DNA of 64,000 bases from Zychaea mexicana (Eukaryota > Mucoromycota > Mucoromycetes > Mucorales > Lichtheimiaceae), in contig NW_026516679.1 in the NCBI RefSeq assembly GCF_025766255.1, forward strand, positions 496,001 through 560,000, given 5' to 3'. Shown one piece after another: positions 1-13,463 of the stretch. A program made the position numbers and the translations under genes. The notes beneath the pieces were generated by a model. It made no database searches, was not told the DNA's origin, and was given only the letters and a program-made list of their open reading frames with translations. The first letter of the stretch is position 1. The number at the start of each line of letters is the position of its first letter.

Positions 1-31
1 GAGTCACTATATTACTAACTACTGATCTTGT

Positions 32-1270
32 TTACGACGATGCATGGATACCGAGCGAATTCAACTGGCCTTTGATCTCACCCACCACTTTGCCCTTGGA
101 CATGGCCGCATAGTACTTGATTTGCTCCTGGATCCCGTCAATGGAAGTGTGCAACGCAGGCAAGATGCAGCCCTGTGTGATCAATACCACGCGAGCAGCC
201 TTTTGCATCGGTGACAAGTCCTCCTTGACCGTTTCGCTTCTGACAGCGTCATAAAACTCCACGAGCTGACCCATCTTTGCCTGGATGATCGGTGGGATAG
301 GCACCGTCTTTGCATAGGCCGAGGCTGTGTCGAGTTTGGTCACGAGTTCTGTGGTCAGTTCCAAGATACGGTGGTTGCATTCGGCTTGCGTAGATTCGTA
401 ACTGCCCTTGATCTGACTTTTCACTTGGCTAGCCACACAGGCCGTCCAGCCTCGCAAGCTGTCGTTGATTCGGGCAATGTGGTGTGCCGTTTCTTGCAAC
501 AAGGCCTTGGTTTCAGATAGATGCGTCAACTCATCCTTGTCTCCGTCGTGTTGTTGTTGTTGTTGTTGTTGCTGCTGCTGCTGAGACCATAACAGTCGAT
601 CGACAAGACTGACAGCATGGTGGACAGGCGCTTTGACAGTGGTAAGCAGACAGTCGCGTACATGGTTGGACGATCGTTTCACGCTGTCGACGATCTGGTC
701 GGTGGGTTGGTACACGGCCGGGAAGCGTTGTTCGAGCACGTCCAGCGAAAGACAGCCGAGTGCGCCAGCTTTTTCAAAGTAGGCTTGTGCATACGGTAAC
801 GATCCAGCCTGTGTGGATGCTTTGCTCCAGGTTGTCTCTGCTTGTTTTAATGCGTAGCGGCCGAGTGGGTATTGTTGGACTTTACCGACGCTGTCTTGGA
901 CAATGGGGATGGATGCAAAGCGGTGCCAGAAGCTGCCTTCATCTTCTTCTTCTTCTTCTGCAGCTGCTACTGCTGTTGTTGGATGTTGTTGCTGTTGGTG
1001 CTCGGGTTCTGGTTGTGGTGAAGGCATCGTTGTTGGCTCCTTTTCTTCTTTTTGGTCGAGGACGGTTGGCTTGTCTGGTTCATGCCGACCCATACTTTCT
1101 TCCTGTGGCGGCTCTTCAGCTGCGGTGGACTCGCCTTCATCGTCCTCGTCGTGGTGTTGCTGAATATAGGCCTCTGCTTCTGGATCAGCAGGCCGTTCTG
1201 TGGATGGAGCTTCGACTTGTCTGTTCAAGGTGCCGTAGGGGTTTTCGTCGGATGCGTCGGTGTCAGCCAT
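32..1270 (-). CDS. perilipin-like lipid droplet protein
   Basis: Single-exon gene of 412 residues. The first 110 residues are acidic and low-complexity (runs of E, D, Q, P). Next comes a conserved block of about 80 residues with a perilipin/CAP20 look: FASIPIVQDSVGKVQQYPLG, then a segment ending in EQRFPAVYQPTDQIVDSVK. A polyglutamine run follows near residue 230 (CAG/CAA repeat at 551-582) and then amphipathic helical sequence to the end. Known of the family: fungal perilipins (Mpl1/Cap20) coat lipid droplets and control lipolysis. The start ATG at 1268-1270 is the first in frame after an AT-rich leader. The family call rests on the central block; the acidic N-terminus and polyQ are likely lineage-specific. 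No operon-like neighbour; the next gene is 3 kb away. Confidence 0.72.
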   Translation of the reverse strand: MADTDASDENPYGTLNRQVEAPSTERPADPEAEAYIQQHHDEDDEGESTAAEEPPQEESMGRHEPDKPTVLDQKEEKEPTTMPSPQPEPEHQQQQHPTTAVAAAEEEEEDEGSFWHRFASIPIVQDSVGKVQQYPLGRYALKQAETTWSKASTQAGSLPYAQAYFEKAGALGCLSLDVLEQRFPAVYQPTDQIVDSVKRSSNHVRDCLLTTVKAPVHHAVSLVDRLLWSQQQQQQQQQQQHDGDKDELTHLSETKALLQETAHHIARINDSLRGWTACVASQVKSQIKGSYESTQAECNHRILELTTELVTKLDTASAYAKTVPIPPIIQAKMGQLVEFYDAVRSETVKEDLSPMQKAARVVLITQGCILPALHTSIDGIQEQIKYYAAMSKGKVVGEIKGQLNSLGIHASS

Positions 1271-3557
1271 GGGTATTTCGGTTATATTAAAAAAAAAAGA
1301 AAATAAACGGAAGAGAGGGAGGTTATCAGTTATTTTTTCCCCAATTTTTTCCCAAATAAAATGTTTCTCCTGACTTGCAACAGCCTTTCTTTTTTTCTAT
1401 TATACGTTCGCGTCGACAAAGGAGGACAGTCTAAATGCTGTCACACTGGGTTAATGCTCTTTTCACCAATTCTACATATTATCCTCTATCCGGCGCATAT
1501 GCTAACTACACTAACAATACTGCTTTTCTACTACTGTCATTCTTGTTGACGGGCTGTTTCTGTAGACATCAAGTCCTTTATTATATGAATCACACATGCT
1601 GAGATGATTTACCCGTATGTCTGACGCAAATACATATTCACATGCAACATGTGAGAGAGAGAGAGAGAGATAGAGCTTTCACGTTTCAAAGTTGTCTATG
1701 TTTTGTTTCAAGGTTCTTCTTCTTCTGCCTTCTTGAAAAGAGTGGTGATCCTCTTGTTCCTGCGTTCAAGAACATCTCGGAAATAAGATATGAACGATGG
1801 AATGTTTCACATTATACTATGCCGTTATCTTGAGAGAAATGTTACATCACCGTTGCGTTACTGATGCTGTACTGTACTATCTCTCCAGGAGCAGATGTAG
1901 TGTCCGTCGTGCGCGCGTGTCTGTGTGTGATATATCATTTTTTTATTATGTAGAGTAAAAATCGAGTTTACCTGAATGTGGCTGGTTTTAATTTTTCCAT
2001 GCATGAATGATTGTCATCAAACGGTTCCACAGACGGATTTCCGCTCGGGGAGGGGGGTGTGCAACGTATACTTGATGTACATCGCACATTGAAGTTTTGA
2101 AGTTAATCAAGAGAGACAGATAAACAGCTTTTCTTGCATTATTATCACTGCGTTTTGCCTTAATCCACTATCAGTATCATATGACTGTAATGGCTTAAAG
2201 TGCTTTTTTGTATGTACCGAGTGATAAATGATGAATCCTTGTATTCAGTCTGGTTCAAGATACATAGTATGTACATACAACAGCAGCCTTTGCCAAGGTG
2301 ATCCGCAAGCAGGTGGTACAGCGCTGGTTCCGTGTGATCCTAAAACTCTAAATTTATTCGCGTCGTTTTGCTTGTACCTTTTTTTTTTTTTACCTTTAAA
2401 TCTTGATTTTCAAAGTAAAATTCAAATGTTTAGTAACGAACAGCAACCAAGAAACACCTTTACAGTACAACAATGGTGTCGCGGGAACATATAAACAGAG
2501 CAGCAGCAACGATAAACACAATTCCAATTAATTAAACTAGGTTCGCATTCAGATGCTCCACCGACGGTGTGAATAAATCTAGCTATGCCGCGACCCACCA
2601 AGGTATCTTTGTCAAGGTCAAAGCACCCTGCATGTAATTGAGTAAAAGCCCAGTTCCAAGTCGGCTAAATATCTCATATCGCTTAAAGAGCTCCGCGCAC
2701 GCTGGGGTGCTAGGGTATCGTTGTTGCAAAAAAGGATTCAATGTGACAGAAATCAATATCATCGGTAAAACTCTGAGTTTGTTGTTTATAGCAATAACTG
2801 CTGTGATCTGCAGGCCTGCAATAACCATTTCTTAAAGCGTTGGCATTGAATTGAATGATCTGGTCTGTGGCATCTTGACATCATGGGAACGTACAAGCAC
2901 AATATGTAACTAACCTCCGGAGTCAGTATTTCTTTCTCTTTGATATTTGCAGCAGCCCATTCTTATACGTTGCTAATCATGTTATCTGGACAATGGCGTC
3001 ACTAGAGTAGTCGGTGAGTCGGTTGCAGAGAAACCCCATGCCGTTTAATGAAGCAGGGTCTATTGGATGTACATGCTCGTGCAGCACTGTCAGCCTCGTC
3101 TGTGATCTGTAATGGCTTTTTTTTTTTTCGAAAGATGCAAGAGTGCTGAAAGACAGTAACTGACGAGTAAAAACAAAAGTATTAGTGTTTGATTGCACCT
3201 CCAGAAAAGCTTGTCCTAGCTGCTTATGTACACCCCCGACAATGACGACGACAACTGCCCCCACAAACGCGATAGCAGCAGATACGACCTCGTTTTTGAC
3301 TGTGTTGGAGGTGAATCAGCGTCGCCCTACTTTTTTATTTTCGGAACCCAAAACGACCGGTGTCTTACTGCACCCTGATTCACCACAGCCCATGAAGGCT
3401 GGTGACTGGACACCTATCCTCTCTACAGTCTTATTCCCTAATTCCATGATCCGTGGAAAAAGAAAAAGGGACCATCAAGGGTGTGTTGTGGGGAGCAGTA
3501 TGTATGAAGGATACAGTAGATGTATGACCTGAAGGAAGGAAGGAGCTAAAGGGCATG
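1271..3557. other. intergenic region, no gene recognised
   Basis: AT-rich spacer with simple repeats (GA repeat near 1649-1670, GT-rich stretch near 1915). Two minus-strand open stretches (2583-2828; 2977-3264) contain protein-like segments. One is a strongly hydrophobic run, VGAVVVVIVGG, encoded near 3230-3270. Neither has a convincing start, splice pattern or family, so neither is called. Confidence 0.5.
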
Positions 3558-3649
3558 CTACTTCTTGACACGCAGCGTGCCGTCGGCGACATCACCAGTG
3601 TTGTATTTATGTTGCAATGCTGCAATGCGCATATGTTGCAACTCTTGTG
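3558..3649 (-). CDS. possible terminal exon of an unidentified gene
   Basis: On the minus strand a TAG acceptor at 3650-3651 is followed by 29 sense codons and a stop at 3558-3560. The reading, starting QELQHMRIAALQHKY and ending TLRVKK, has the GC-rich third positions of the neighbouring genes and a charged C-terminus. I could not find matching upstream exons in 3660-4200 and do not recognise the protein. It may be the last exon of a small gene or a leftover of one. Confidence 0.25.
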
Positions 3650-3659
3650 CTACGTGAAT

Positions 3660-4613
3660 CGAACCTTATCGTACATGATGTATGTATAGAGCGTGCCGGA
3701 GGTCATTGGCGTAATACGTAGTATGATAGCACCACTGTTACCAAAGGGGGTAGAGTACTCGTCCGAGAGGAGCTAAACCTTTCACGGAAAGCCCGTTTTC
3801 TGTCGTCGCCCTCCTCCGTTCTCTTACGATGGTGATTAAATATTTACTTTTGCCAAACCAAGCTGTTTACAAACACGGTGGCCTTTCTCTCATAACCACA
3901 AAGCATCTGTTTACAAGCCAAACATCTCAGGGGATTATGTTTCAATGGAATGCCTGACCTCGGTCTTAATCATAGAGAACACGATGAGTGAAGAAGCTGC
4001 TGTCACTACTCTTCTTATGCGGATAATATGCGGGTTACCCATCTTTTTTTACTTTTTGGTGATCCGTTCGAGCAGAATAAAAAAGACATCACACCCCCCC
4101 CCCTCACCGCCCACTCCGCACCTTGTATGTGTGATGTCAGTTTGAAATAATACTGGGGATCTCAGCTATCGTGTATATACAGGCGCTGCACTGCACTATT
4201 GAATCGCTGGATACCTAGTATGTTTTGGGTGGTGGGAATGGTAACAAACAAACAAACAAACAAACAACGGTGGGGGGCGGGGCGGAGGAAAAAAGCAGCT
4301 GCGTGACATACACGTCAATGGATCTGCCTAAAATCTGATATAAGCGTGCGATAAGGTTGGGGGAGGGGTTGCGGAAGGAATGGAAGATGCATGGATGGGT
4401 CACCTTGAACATGATTCGTCGCCTTGCTTGGAGGCTGCGTGAGAAAGTTTCCATATCCACACGCGCGCGCGCGTTGCTTGTTTGGACCTAATCATGCGTC
4501 AAAATGTGTGTGTGCAGAAAACGGGAAAAAATATAAAGTCCAAGAAGGGGAGGGAGGACGAACCAACGGCCCTTGTCTCTTTTTTTTCCTTCTTCTTCCT
4601 TTGACACTAGCAT

Positions 4614-4645
<32 letters not shown>

Positions 4646-4651
4646 GGAACC
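3660..4651. repeat. intergenic region with microsatellites
   Basis: No gene recognised. It contains an (AAAC)n run at about 4242-4267 and an (ACT)n run at 4613-4641. The ACT run lies directly in the 5' leader of the following dehydrogenase gene, ending 10 nt before its ATG. Confidence 0.6.
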
Positions 4652-6763
4652 ATGTCACATTCACTCCAGACCCCATCGCTTGCTCATTTCAAGCTGCCTG
4701 TCATTGAGAATGAGCCTATGGTAAGGCCTGTGCCTTTGTGCTTGACAAGCGTGGATCTGTGTTTCCACTGTGCAACCATCTCATCCTATTGAATGATTCT
4801 AGAAAAACTACGAGCCTGGCTCTGTTGAGCGTCAAAAACTCAAGGAAGCACTGGAGGCCATGCGTGCAGAGGGACCCTTGGAAGTGCCTGTCGTCATCAA
4901 CGGCGAAAAGGTTTGTGTTCTATTCTCTTTTTTTTTTTTGTGTCTTGTGTTGATGACGTTAAAGGCAAGGAAGACCGACCTGACGTTTTGCTCCTTGTGT
5001 GTACAGATCTTTACCGGCAAGACATCCCAGCAGTTCAATCCATCTGAACATAGCAAGGCAGTATGCACGTTCCATGAAGCAGATTCTTCATTGATCAAAA
5101 AGGTCAGCAAGTTCACAGTGAGGTGTCCGCTTTATGGGCGATGAACACGCATTTTAGCATAACTACAACTTTTCCTGTCCCCAAATGTATGCTAACCCTC
5201 ATATCACCGGTGACTACAGGCTATCGAGGGTGCGCTGACTGCCAAAGCGCAATGGGAGGCTCTTCCTTTCAATGACCGTGTTGCCGTCTTTCTCAAGGCA
5301 GCCGACTTGCTCTCAAGCAAATACAGGCAAGCTTCTCTTAGTTTGATAGGATTTGGGGGTGGTAGGGGTTATGTGGAATTGTCACAAAAAAAAAAAAGAA
5401 AGGGGGGTTGTGCGGGTCAAAAGAGGAGACGCAGAATCCGTCAAGTTAACACAAGTGACGTGTGACCATTTTTCATAGATACAAGATGATGGCCGCCACC
5501 ATGTTGGGACAGGGCAAGAACATCTGGCAAGCCGAAATCGACGCTGCCGCTGAGCTGTGCGACTTTTGGCGCTTCAACTGCAAGTACGCGGAAGAAATGT
5601 ACACTCTGCAGCCACCCAAGAACTCGTTTGGCACATGGAACCGCACCGAGTACCGCGCACTGGATGGCTTTGTGCTGGCCGTGTCGCCATTCAACTTTAC
5701 TGCCATCGGTGGCAACCTGCCTAGTGCGCCTGCATTGATGGGCAACGTCGTGCTTTGGAAGCCATCACCCTCCGCTGTCCTCTCCAACTACCTCGTGTAC
5801 GAGCTCATGGTCGAGGCTGGCCTGCCGCCAGGTGTCATCCAATTCGTCCCTGGCCCGGCTGAAGAAGTCTGCGCCGCCGCCATCGGCCACCCTGAATTCT
5901 CCTCCTTGCACTACACTGGCTCAACGGCTGTATTCCGCAAGCTGTGGAAGGACATTGGTAACAACATTGACAACTACACCAGCTACCCACGCATTGTCGG
6001 TGAGACCGGTGGCAAGAACTATCACATCTTGCATCCATCCCTGGACGAAGCAGGCGTGCGTCATGCTGCTTTGCAAACCATCCGCGGTGCCTTTGAATTC
6101 CAGGGTCAAAAGTGCTCTGCATGCAGCCGTGCCTACGTCCCTCAAAGCCAGTTTGCCAACTACCGCAAGTATCTGTTGGAGGAACACGCCAAGATCAAGC
6201 AGGGTGCGCCCTATGATTTCACAAACTTCATGGGCCCTGTCATCAACAAGTTTGGCTTTGACAAGATCAAAGGATTCATCAACCACGCTGCGTCCGACGA
6301 TGATTGCCAGATCTTGGCTGGTGGCAAGTGTGATGATTCTGTGGGTTACTTTATTGAGCCCACGATTATCGTGTCCAAGAACGCCATGGCCAAGACATTG
6401 GTCGAGGAAATCTTTGGCCCTGTCGTCACCATCTACGTCTATGACGATAACAAGTTTGAAGAGACATGCAAGCTCATTAAAGACACGACCCAGTATGGCT
6501 TGACCGGTGCTATCTTTGCAAAGGACCGTGAGTCGATCGTCAAGGGAAGCAACCTCTTGCGCAGCACCGCGGGTAACTTTTACATCAATGACAAGTGTAC
6601 GGGTGCAGTGGTGGGTCAGCAGCCCTTTGGTGGTGGTCGTGGTTCGGGTACAAACGACAAGGCAGGCAGTTGGTCGTTGCTGGTGCGGTTCGTGTCAACA
6701 CGTAGTATCAAGGAGAACTTTGTGCCTATCGATGACTTCATCTACCCATCCAACTTGATGTAA
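4652..6763 (+). CDS. PUT2: delta-1-pyrroline-5-carboxylate dehydrogenase, mitochondrial
   Basis: Five exons: 4652-4720, 4803-4910, 5007-5102, 5220-5326 and 5479-6763, joined in phase to 554 residues, the usual size of the family (ALDH4). It oxidises glutamate semialdehyde/P5C to glutamate with NAD+ in the mitochondrial matrix, the second step of proline breakdown. Visible landmarks are the ALDH4 hallmark AATMLGQGKN, WKPSPSA of the NAD site, the general base in GETGGKNY (Glu302) and the nucleophile in GQKCSACSR (Cys339). Intron 4 (5327-5478) starts GC rather than GT (AG/GCAAGC) and is needed to keep the conserved KYRYKMMAATM junction. No strong targeting peptide is obvious at the N-terminus MSHSLQTPSLAHFKLP. 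Stop TAA at 6761-6763 is followed by an AT-rich 3' region. Confidence 0.93.
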
Positions 6764-8625
6764 TAGACTGGCCTTTGTGCATTAGTGTTCTTTTCTTTCT
6801 TTCCATCTACTACACATAACTTTAAACTTTTCCCCCTTTCCATGTCACGACTCTAAAAAACATATCTCAACCACATTTGAAAATAAAAAAGAGTGAATTG
6901 TGTCTTTCTCCAATCTCACTTGCGCTACTCTAACGTAAATAGAGTAAGGGTCGTCAGTCGATTACGTTCATTTGATATGAGTAGTATCAGTATCCAAGTA
7001 CATGTCACATTGATTTTTATTCTGCTTGCTGTTACTATATATAATTAAGCTCGACAAGATGTCTAATACTACAGTACCACTGATTTCTCTTGTTTATGCT
7101 AAGCCTTTCCAAGTTTAAATTCAAGACACTGTATGTAGTATTAGTATGTACTACTTACTAGTTGATCTGCAAAACCATGAGAGGGTTTTTTCTTTTTCCA
7201 TCGAAAAGAAGCATGACAGCACGAGATGACACTTGGTTTTCTTGATCGAGGAGAAACGAGGCCTAGCTAATAAAGGTAAAAATTAATCGACTGGCTTTTG
7301 ATCTGGGATTGTTGCATGTTTATCATAATCGTTGTATTTTAGGGCGGCAAGAAAGAAGGGGGTGGGGGGAAAAGAAGAGCATGGTCGTTGTCGTTTTGTC
7401 AAGAGCAATGAAAAGAGAGTCAAGGAGCGCCGGCTGTCGTTGAAGAATAGTGACATGGTACCCTTATTACAGTCTGTATGATAGATTGGAATAGAATTTG
7501 TAGTGTCGCAGGGAGGCATAAAATATCCTTAATGTGCGGAGGGCATGGAACATGCGCGCACAAACACCTAACAAGTGACCTAGCTATTTTAACCCCACTA
7601 ATTTTGGCACGCTTCCTTACTCCGTATTAGTTATTTTCGCTTTGACTTGCAGAGTTTACAGTGTCAATTACACTGGGCGTATGAATTGAGCAAGACATCA
7701 TCACAAGCAAGCGGCCCAACTTAACTTGTAAGTATATAAAGTGACGAGGATCGTAAAGTGGCTATTCTCAAAGGAAAGCTGAGTTTGGCAAATGTACAGT
7801 GGAATGAGATGTGCAACCCACCTTGCAGGGCCCTGTCTTTCCATCCGTCGCTTCGAATCCAATAAAAGAGCCTTTATTTCTTTTGATACTAAATATGCAA
7901 AATGCAGAGAGAGAGAGAGAGAGAGTGGCAATTGATCCAGGTGTGTGTATTTTAGGCACAACAATCAAATAAGCATGTCAGAGGCTTCATTGGATGATCG
8001 CCGCTGTAAAAAGAAAAAAAGATGCCGCTCCCTCCTCGTGGGTCAGCGTTACACGATCATGCCTAAAAAGGCTCGAGGGCAGCACACTCGGCCGTCGAAA
8101 TTAGTCTTGCAATTTACCCTCTGCTACCACACAAATCTATCGACAATGCTTTGTCTATCCCTTGTCCCTCTCCTTCTCTCTAGCCTCTCGCGCTCCTGGT
8201 AAAAACTCCACATCGCACAGCCAATATCAACTGAGCTCCTACACGCAGACATACTTTTCTCTATCTTCCCGTTCCTTTTCATTCACTTACCTCTTCCTTC
8301 TCTTTCCTTTCATTCATATTCACCCTTCTTTGGTCTAATAGTGTGGGATCCATTCGGTCGAATAATCATCTAATCGCACCAATACTACTATTATCCTTAC
8401 CATTACTACTACTCTTTACACCGGTGGCAAATATATTATGCATTATTTGATCTACTAGCTGTCCGTCATTATACAATCATTTACACGATATATTACAATC
8501 TTCATTATATTCCAAAATCTATCCTATATATCCCTCGTTTACCTTGCTCCTTTCGATATTGAACGTATCACTCAACAACAACATCATCACCACAATACAC
8601 ACACGCCTCGTTTCAATTCGCCAAA
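6764..8625. other. intergenic region, probable 3' UTR and long 5' leader
   Basis: No gene recognised. A GA microsatellite lies at about 7902-7925. The stretch 8200-8620 is pyrimidine-rich with CACA tracts, as expected for the promoter and leader of the Sel1-repeat gene that starts at 8626. Confidence 0.5.
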
Positions 8626-11015
8626 ATGTTCAAGAAACTTCACTTGAACTCGCCCGACAACATGACACCAACCTACAACAGTACCGCACCAACCTTCAAC
8701 AACTCCACACCTAATTCCAGGTACAGTCTTTGAATTCCTACTGATTAGTTCGCTACCACCTCTATGGAGGGGGGTGCAATTCGAAAACGCGAAGATTTTC
8801 TAATGGCGACGATCCATCGTGTATTTGTATAGATTGGTGCCCGGTCCCGCGCCATTAGGAGCATCGACGTCTACTGGATACCATGTATGTATTGCTCATG
8901 AGTGACTAGTATAAAAAAACAACAGGGTTATTGACTATTTTGTGCGGACGTGAGATTAGGCTGTTTCTGGCGAGTACCAGAATCAATACAAGGAGAGGAA
9001 TCAGGTAAAGCAATAAGAAGCCCCGGTGTTGTATGAGAGGAGTACTAAGTTTCGGGGGGGAGGGGGGGGGAGGGGTAGGATTGAGTGGGCTATGGTCTGC
9101 GGGGAGGTAAACTGAGGGAGGACAACAGAAATTAGGCAGTCCTAATTGCATTTAGCTCACAATAGAACCCATTTTCTTCCACACAGTCGTACAGAGAAAG
9201 TGACGCATCTGTCTACAGCACATATGACCTACGCGAATCACTCGTCGATCCATCGAATGAGCGCGTCGTGGGCATTTCTCGTGAAACTTATATCGGTAAG
9301 CACCTGCTAGAACAAAAAGTGTAGGCGGCTCCCATACTGATACTTTACAATATCAAACCTCTGCTCAATTTTTTAAGAACCACAAACATCGACATTGGTA
9401 CACACTCAGGTGACTCCACAAAGCATCTATGGTGCACAATCATTGAACCCGCAGGATGCCTCAAGAGCATCTTTTGCATCATCCTTGAAACCATCCATGG
9501 CTCATATGAGCTTCTTTAACGACGAAAGCAGCGACTCACTGCATTCAGATATTCGCAACTTGCGACCTCCTTCGCCTGTCAAATCACGCTATCAACAAGC
9601 AGAATCGCCGGTGCGCATGCAGCATGCGTACGTTGACGTTCCTCTGCCTTCTGCTGCAATCATTGAACAGGTCTCGGCGGATAATACTGCAAGCGTATAC
9701 GTCGACCGTTCTTCAAACGTCAGTGGATATTTCAGTAATGCTGCTCCTGCTACTGCAGCACCACGCGGTGGAGCGCCTGAATTCTTATCCACGTCTTATA
9801 ACAACAACAGCAATGTCGATAGCTACTATAACAATGCCACCAGTGGCAACCCAACACATCAACAGCAACATTCATTGTCTTTATCCTCCTCCTCCTCTTC
9901 TTCCTCTACTCACACTTCACGTCAGCATCCGCAACCTTTGGCTCCGCTCGTCATTCCACCGACTCCATCACGCTCCACCACACAAACACAACAGCAGCAA
10001 CAGCAGACTCCAGCACCACTGCATCACTACCAACAGCAGCCTAGTCCAATACAACAAAGTGCACCAGCTGTAGCAGCATACTACCAACCACAGCTGTATT
10101 CCAACACATCCAGATCACAAGAAGATGGCTTGCAGCAGCCACAACTTACACCAGGCACGCAAGGTGGCTCGTCACCTTACACCGTCTCGCCACGCACACC
10201 GTCTCCCAATACCTTACTCCCACCACAGCAACCGTACGCTAACAACTCATTATCGCCATCCTCAATATCGTCATCACCTACTTCGCCATTGCAACAGCCT
10301 CCCTTGTCCCCATGCATGCCACCGCCCACTGCTCATCCTGGCTTATCTCAAAAATTACAAAAGCAAATGCAACCTGCACAAGAGGAAGCTGGTCAACCAC
10401 AATCGGAAGCAGAGGCATTGGTGGCTGAAGGTATTCGCTACCACGAAGCCAGCAACTTGGACAAGGCTACCGAATGCTTCCGCAAAGCTGCCAGTAAGGA
10501 TTCACCTATTGGCATGTTTCTTTATGGCGTTTCACTGCGTCACGGCTGGGTACGATATATCTGCCTTTCTTTCTTGTCTTGTTCTATAGTCAATGCATTG
10601 AAAGGAGGAATGACTAACCTTTTGATTTTGACAGGGATGCAAACGCAACGAGAGCACAGCATTTCAATATTTACAAAAGGCAGCCGAGCACGCTGTCATG
10701 GACTTGAACAGTCTATCAAGCACGGTCATTACATCAGCAGCCAAAGGTGAGCTGATCATGGCTATTTACGAGCTTGGTGTTTCGTATATCCAGGGCTGGG
10801 GCTGCCGTAAAAACAAGGAAACGGCCGTCTACTTTTTCAAGTTGGCAGCTGATCTTGGCGACCCGGATGCTCAAAACGATCTGGCACGATGTTACTCTAC
10901 TGGCAAGGGCGTAAAGAAGGACATGAAATTGGCTGCCAAGTATTATCGCTTGGCTGATAAACAAGGTTGCGGTATCATGGGCAATTCTTGGATTTACAAG
11001 TCAAAGTATGATTAA
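8626..11015 (+). CDS. Sel1-repeat protein, Nif1/Dsf2-like
   Basis: Five exons (8626-8720, 8833-8884, 9187-9295, 9378-10549, 10635-11015) give 602 residues with all phases consistent. The first 430 residues are low-complexity (S, P, Q, N rich; polyQ and polyS runs) and probably disordered. The C-terminal 170 residues carry Sel1-type (TPR-like) repeats: EALVAEGIRYHEASNLDKA, YELGVSYIQGWGCRKNKETA, DLARCYSTGKGVKKDMKLA, ending GNSWIYKSKYD. That ending and layout match the fission-yeast Nif1/budding-yeast Dsf2 group. Known of the group: Nif1 acts on the Nim1 kinase in size control at mitosis. A role in cell-cycle or polarity signalling here is inference. The ATG at 8626 is followed by MFKKLHLNSPDN, in frame with the rest. 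A different Sel1 family (Skt5/Chs4) is possible but fits the tail less well. Confidence 0.7.
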
Positions 11016-13213
11016 ACACGCTTACTCGTAGAAAAGGTTGAATGTATAATATAAAGATATCCCACACACACACACACACTTCTTCATCCTTCTTTCGCAT
11101 ATCCCTCCTCGTTCCATAAATTGAACAATGAAACTCAAAGCAAAAGAGTGTGCTTTTTCGCCCCGCATTCATCTAGCTTTCATCGGCATTCACCAGTGTT
11201 CGTGTAACAGCTACATAATATATAGCAAGTACGTTGAAAAGCAACCCGCATCTAGCTTAGTCTTTTGAGCTGTTAATTTTCCGGCTACAGTAATACTGAT
11301 TGTTGCAAAGCTAGAAACGTGAGTTTAGAATACCGTTGCCATAAGGATCGATCTGTTACCATGCGAAAAACACGAGAGTGATTGTTCGGGATGCCGCAGC
11401 GAAAATACGTTTATTATCACTCTACAAAACAACGACTTAGTATGACTAACAGTTTATCCGGGACTGGTGGTATCATCATGAATAAGAGAAACAAGGGCCC
11501 CGTGTTGTTGAGGGCACAAACAATAATTTGACTGGTGACCGATATCATCGGTCTTGAACGCTACTTTAGCAACTCAATGCGGAATAGGGGTTAATAGAAG
11601 GGATTTTGTGTATATAACATGACATCAACAAAACCATTGAAAGCACAAGAGATGTGGAGCTCTAAACATTTATTTATTTATTTATTTTCCGAATGGTATG
11701 TTTTGTTCTTGTGTTGCCGTGATGGTCTTCTAATGTGTCGTCTGGTTCGATGTGTGTTTTCCATAATTATGATAGATTGCCGGCAAGCGACCTGGTTTTG
11801 AAAGAGTTGTCTTTTGGGGTGTGATGAGAGTACACGTAGTTAATCATATCATTCTCATGGTGCATGGTATGATTAGCACACTTTTCATCATGTCATATTC
11901 ATCGTATTACTGTTGTAAAACTGTTGTAGATCCAAATCATGGGGCCAAGAGCATAAAAAACACAGCGATAGAGAAGAGTTACTACACATCGATGAGTTGT
12001 ACACATAATAACTACATAGTACAACCAAACCACTTGGCTATCCTGAATGACCAGTACTTTAGCTTATCAACATTCAGTCATGATATGCGGTTTCTCTTCG
12101 ACATTGTGGATTGGGGTTTTACTAAACTGCATCTTACGGTCGGCAAAAAGAATGAAGAATTAAAGAAGTTCATATGACATTGTGGGTGTGTATAAATAGG
12201 GGGACGGGACCTGTATCAGGTTGCCAAATATTACAACATTGGGTGATGTGATTATTTGAAAACAAGGTTACGCTGAGGAGATCATGGGTATGGATGGTAC
12301 AATACATGGTAATGTTGTAGTAACTTGCACAAATGGTTATTTTTGGTATACTATCGCTAGCTGGCTGCTGATAGATGGGAAAGAAATCTATCCGGACTGC
12401 TACGACTATGTATCATGACAGGATGATGAGTTGGTATGGGTGGGTAGTGGTATCGTATAATACTTGTTTGTTTTGTTGTTCTCTTCTCACACTTGTAGTA
12501 GTCCCATTTATTTCTATTTGTTGTTGAGTGTTGTAATATACAGCCTCCTCTCTTGATAACATTATCCCCATGACCAAGTGATTCCATTTTGGGTTCTCTC
12601 TCTCTCTCTCTATTTCCAATCATGTGGGTGTCGCATTGTCGGAAGCAAAAGTGGCGTCGGAATAGCTAAATTCGTCCATTTTCTTACGGGTACCTGTATA
12701 CAAAGACACGATGCGGGGAGCTTCCCAAGCCAGCTGTTTTTAGTTTGAATGTCATCATCATATTTTTATTGTCATTTGTGGTTAAGTATCTCGGGGTTAA
12801 AACGCGTGGCACGGAGATAGGTAATTCTATATCGTGCAATAATGGACGTATGTACATAGGAAAACAGGAAGCAGGGCTTTTTTGCACATATATATATATG
12901 AAAAGAAGATATGGAATGTAATAGAACGAAAGAAAGAAAAGACGGGGGATATGTACATGCACAGTGGCAGAGTGTTTGTGCAACACCACCGCAAGAAAGC
13001 GGAGCAAAAATCATCAAAACTGTAGAAATGTCAAAGTGTGCTAGGGTATATGGGTGTAATGAAGCGAGTAGATGGCGATGCTGTTGCTGTGATAATGACG
13101 GATGATAGAAATGTATACGCGGTGTGTGTAGGATGGTGGAATATGTATAGTAGTATGTGGGTTCCTCCGCAAGGAGTGTAGGCGTGTCCCCTAGTTCTTG
13201 GCCAGCAACTCTT
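11016..13213. other. intergenic region, no gene recognised
   Basis: About 2.2 kb with a CA microsatellite (11065-11080), a TTTA repeat (11670-11686) and a CT microsatellite (12597-12612). The longest open stretches have no protein-like composition and no recognisable family. Confidence 0.5.
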
Positions 13214-13463
13214 TCATCGCGAGTATCGACACCAGAACTCATGGCTATATTGAACATAACGAAGAAGCGACGATGAGTTTACATGCCCCCAAGACAGAAC
13301 ATGGAAGGTGTTGTTACCTGAAGCGAGTTATGTCGACTCCACACTGGGGGCAAAAGCCAGAAGAGTGTTGGTCAACGAGGGATTTGAAACCATGGTTGTG
13401 TTCTTTTTTGTTGACAACGCCAGACTTGTTCATGTTGTCGTTGTTGTTCAATTGCGGGTCCAT
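13214..13463 (-). CDS. small CxxC protein of unknown function
   Basis: Two exons on the minus strand, 13463-13318 and 13244-13214, with a canonical GT-AG intron and phase-consistent join to 58 residues. The reading begins MDPQLNNNDNMNKSG, is rich in N, K and H, and holds FCPQCGVDITRF followed after the splice by a HEFWC segment. This gives a C-x2-C plus H/C set that could bind one zinc. A clear TATA box (TATATAAAG, minus strand) sits about 90 nt upstream of the ATG. I do not recognise the family. The start, splice and TATA box support a real gene; function is unknown. It could also be a longer gene whose later exon I missed. Confidence 0.5.
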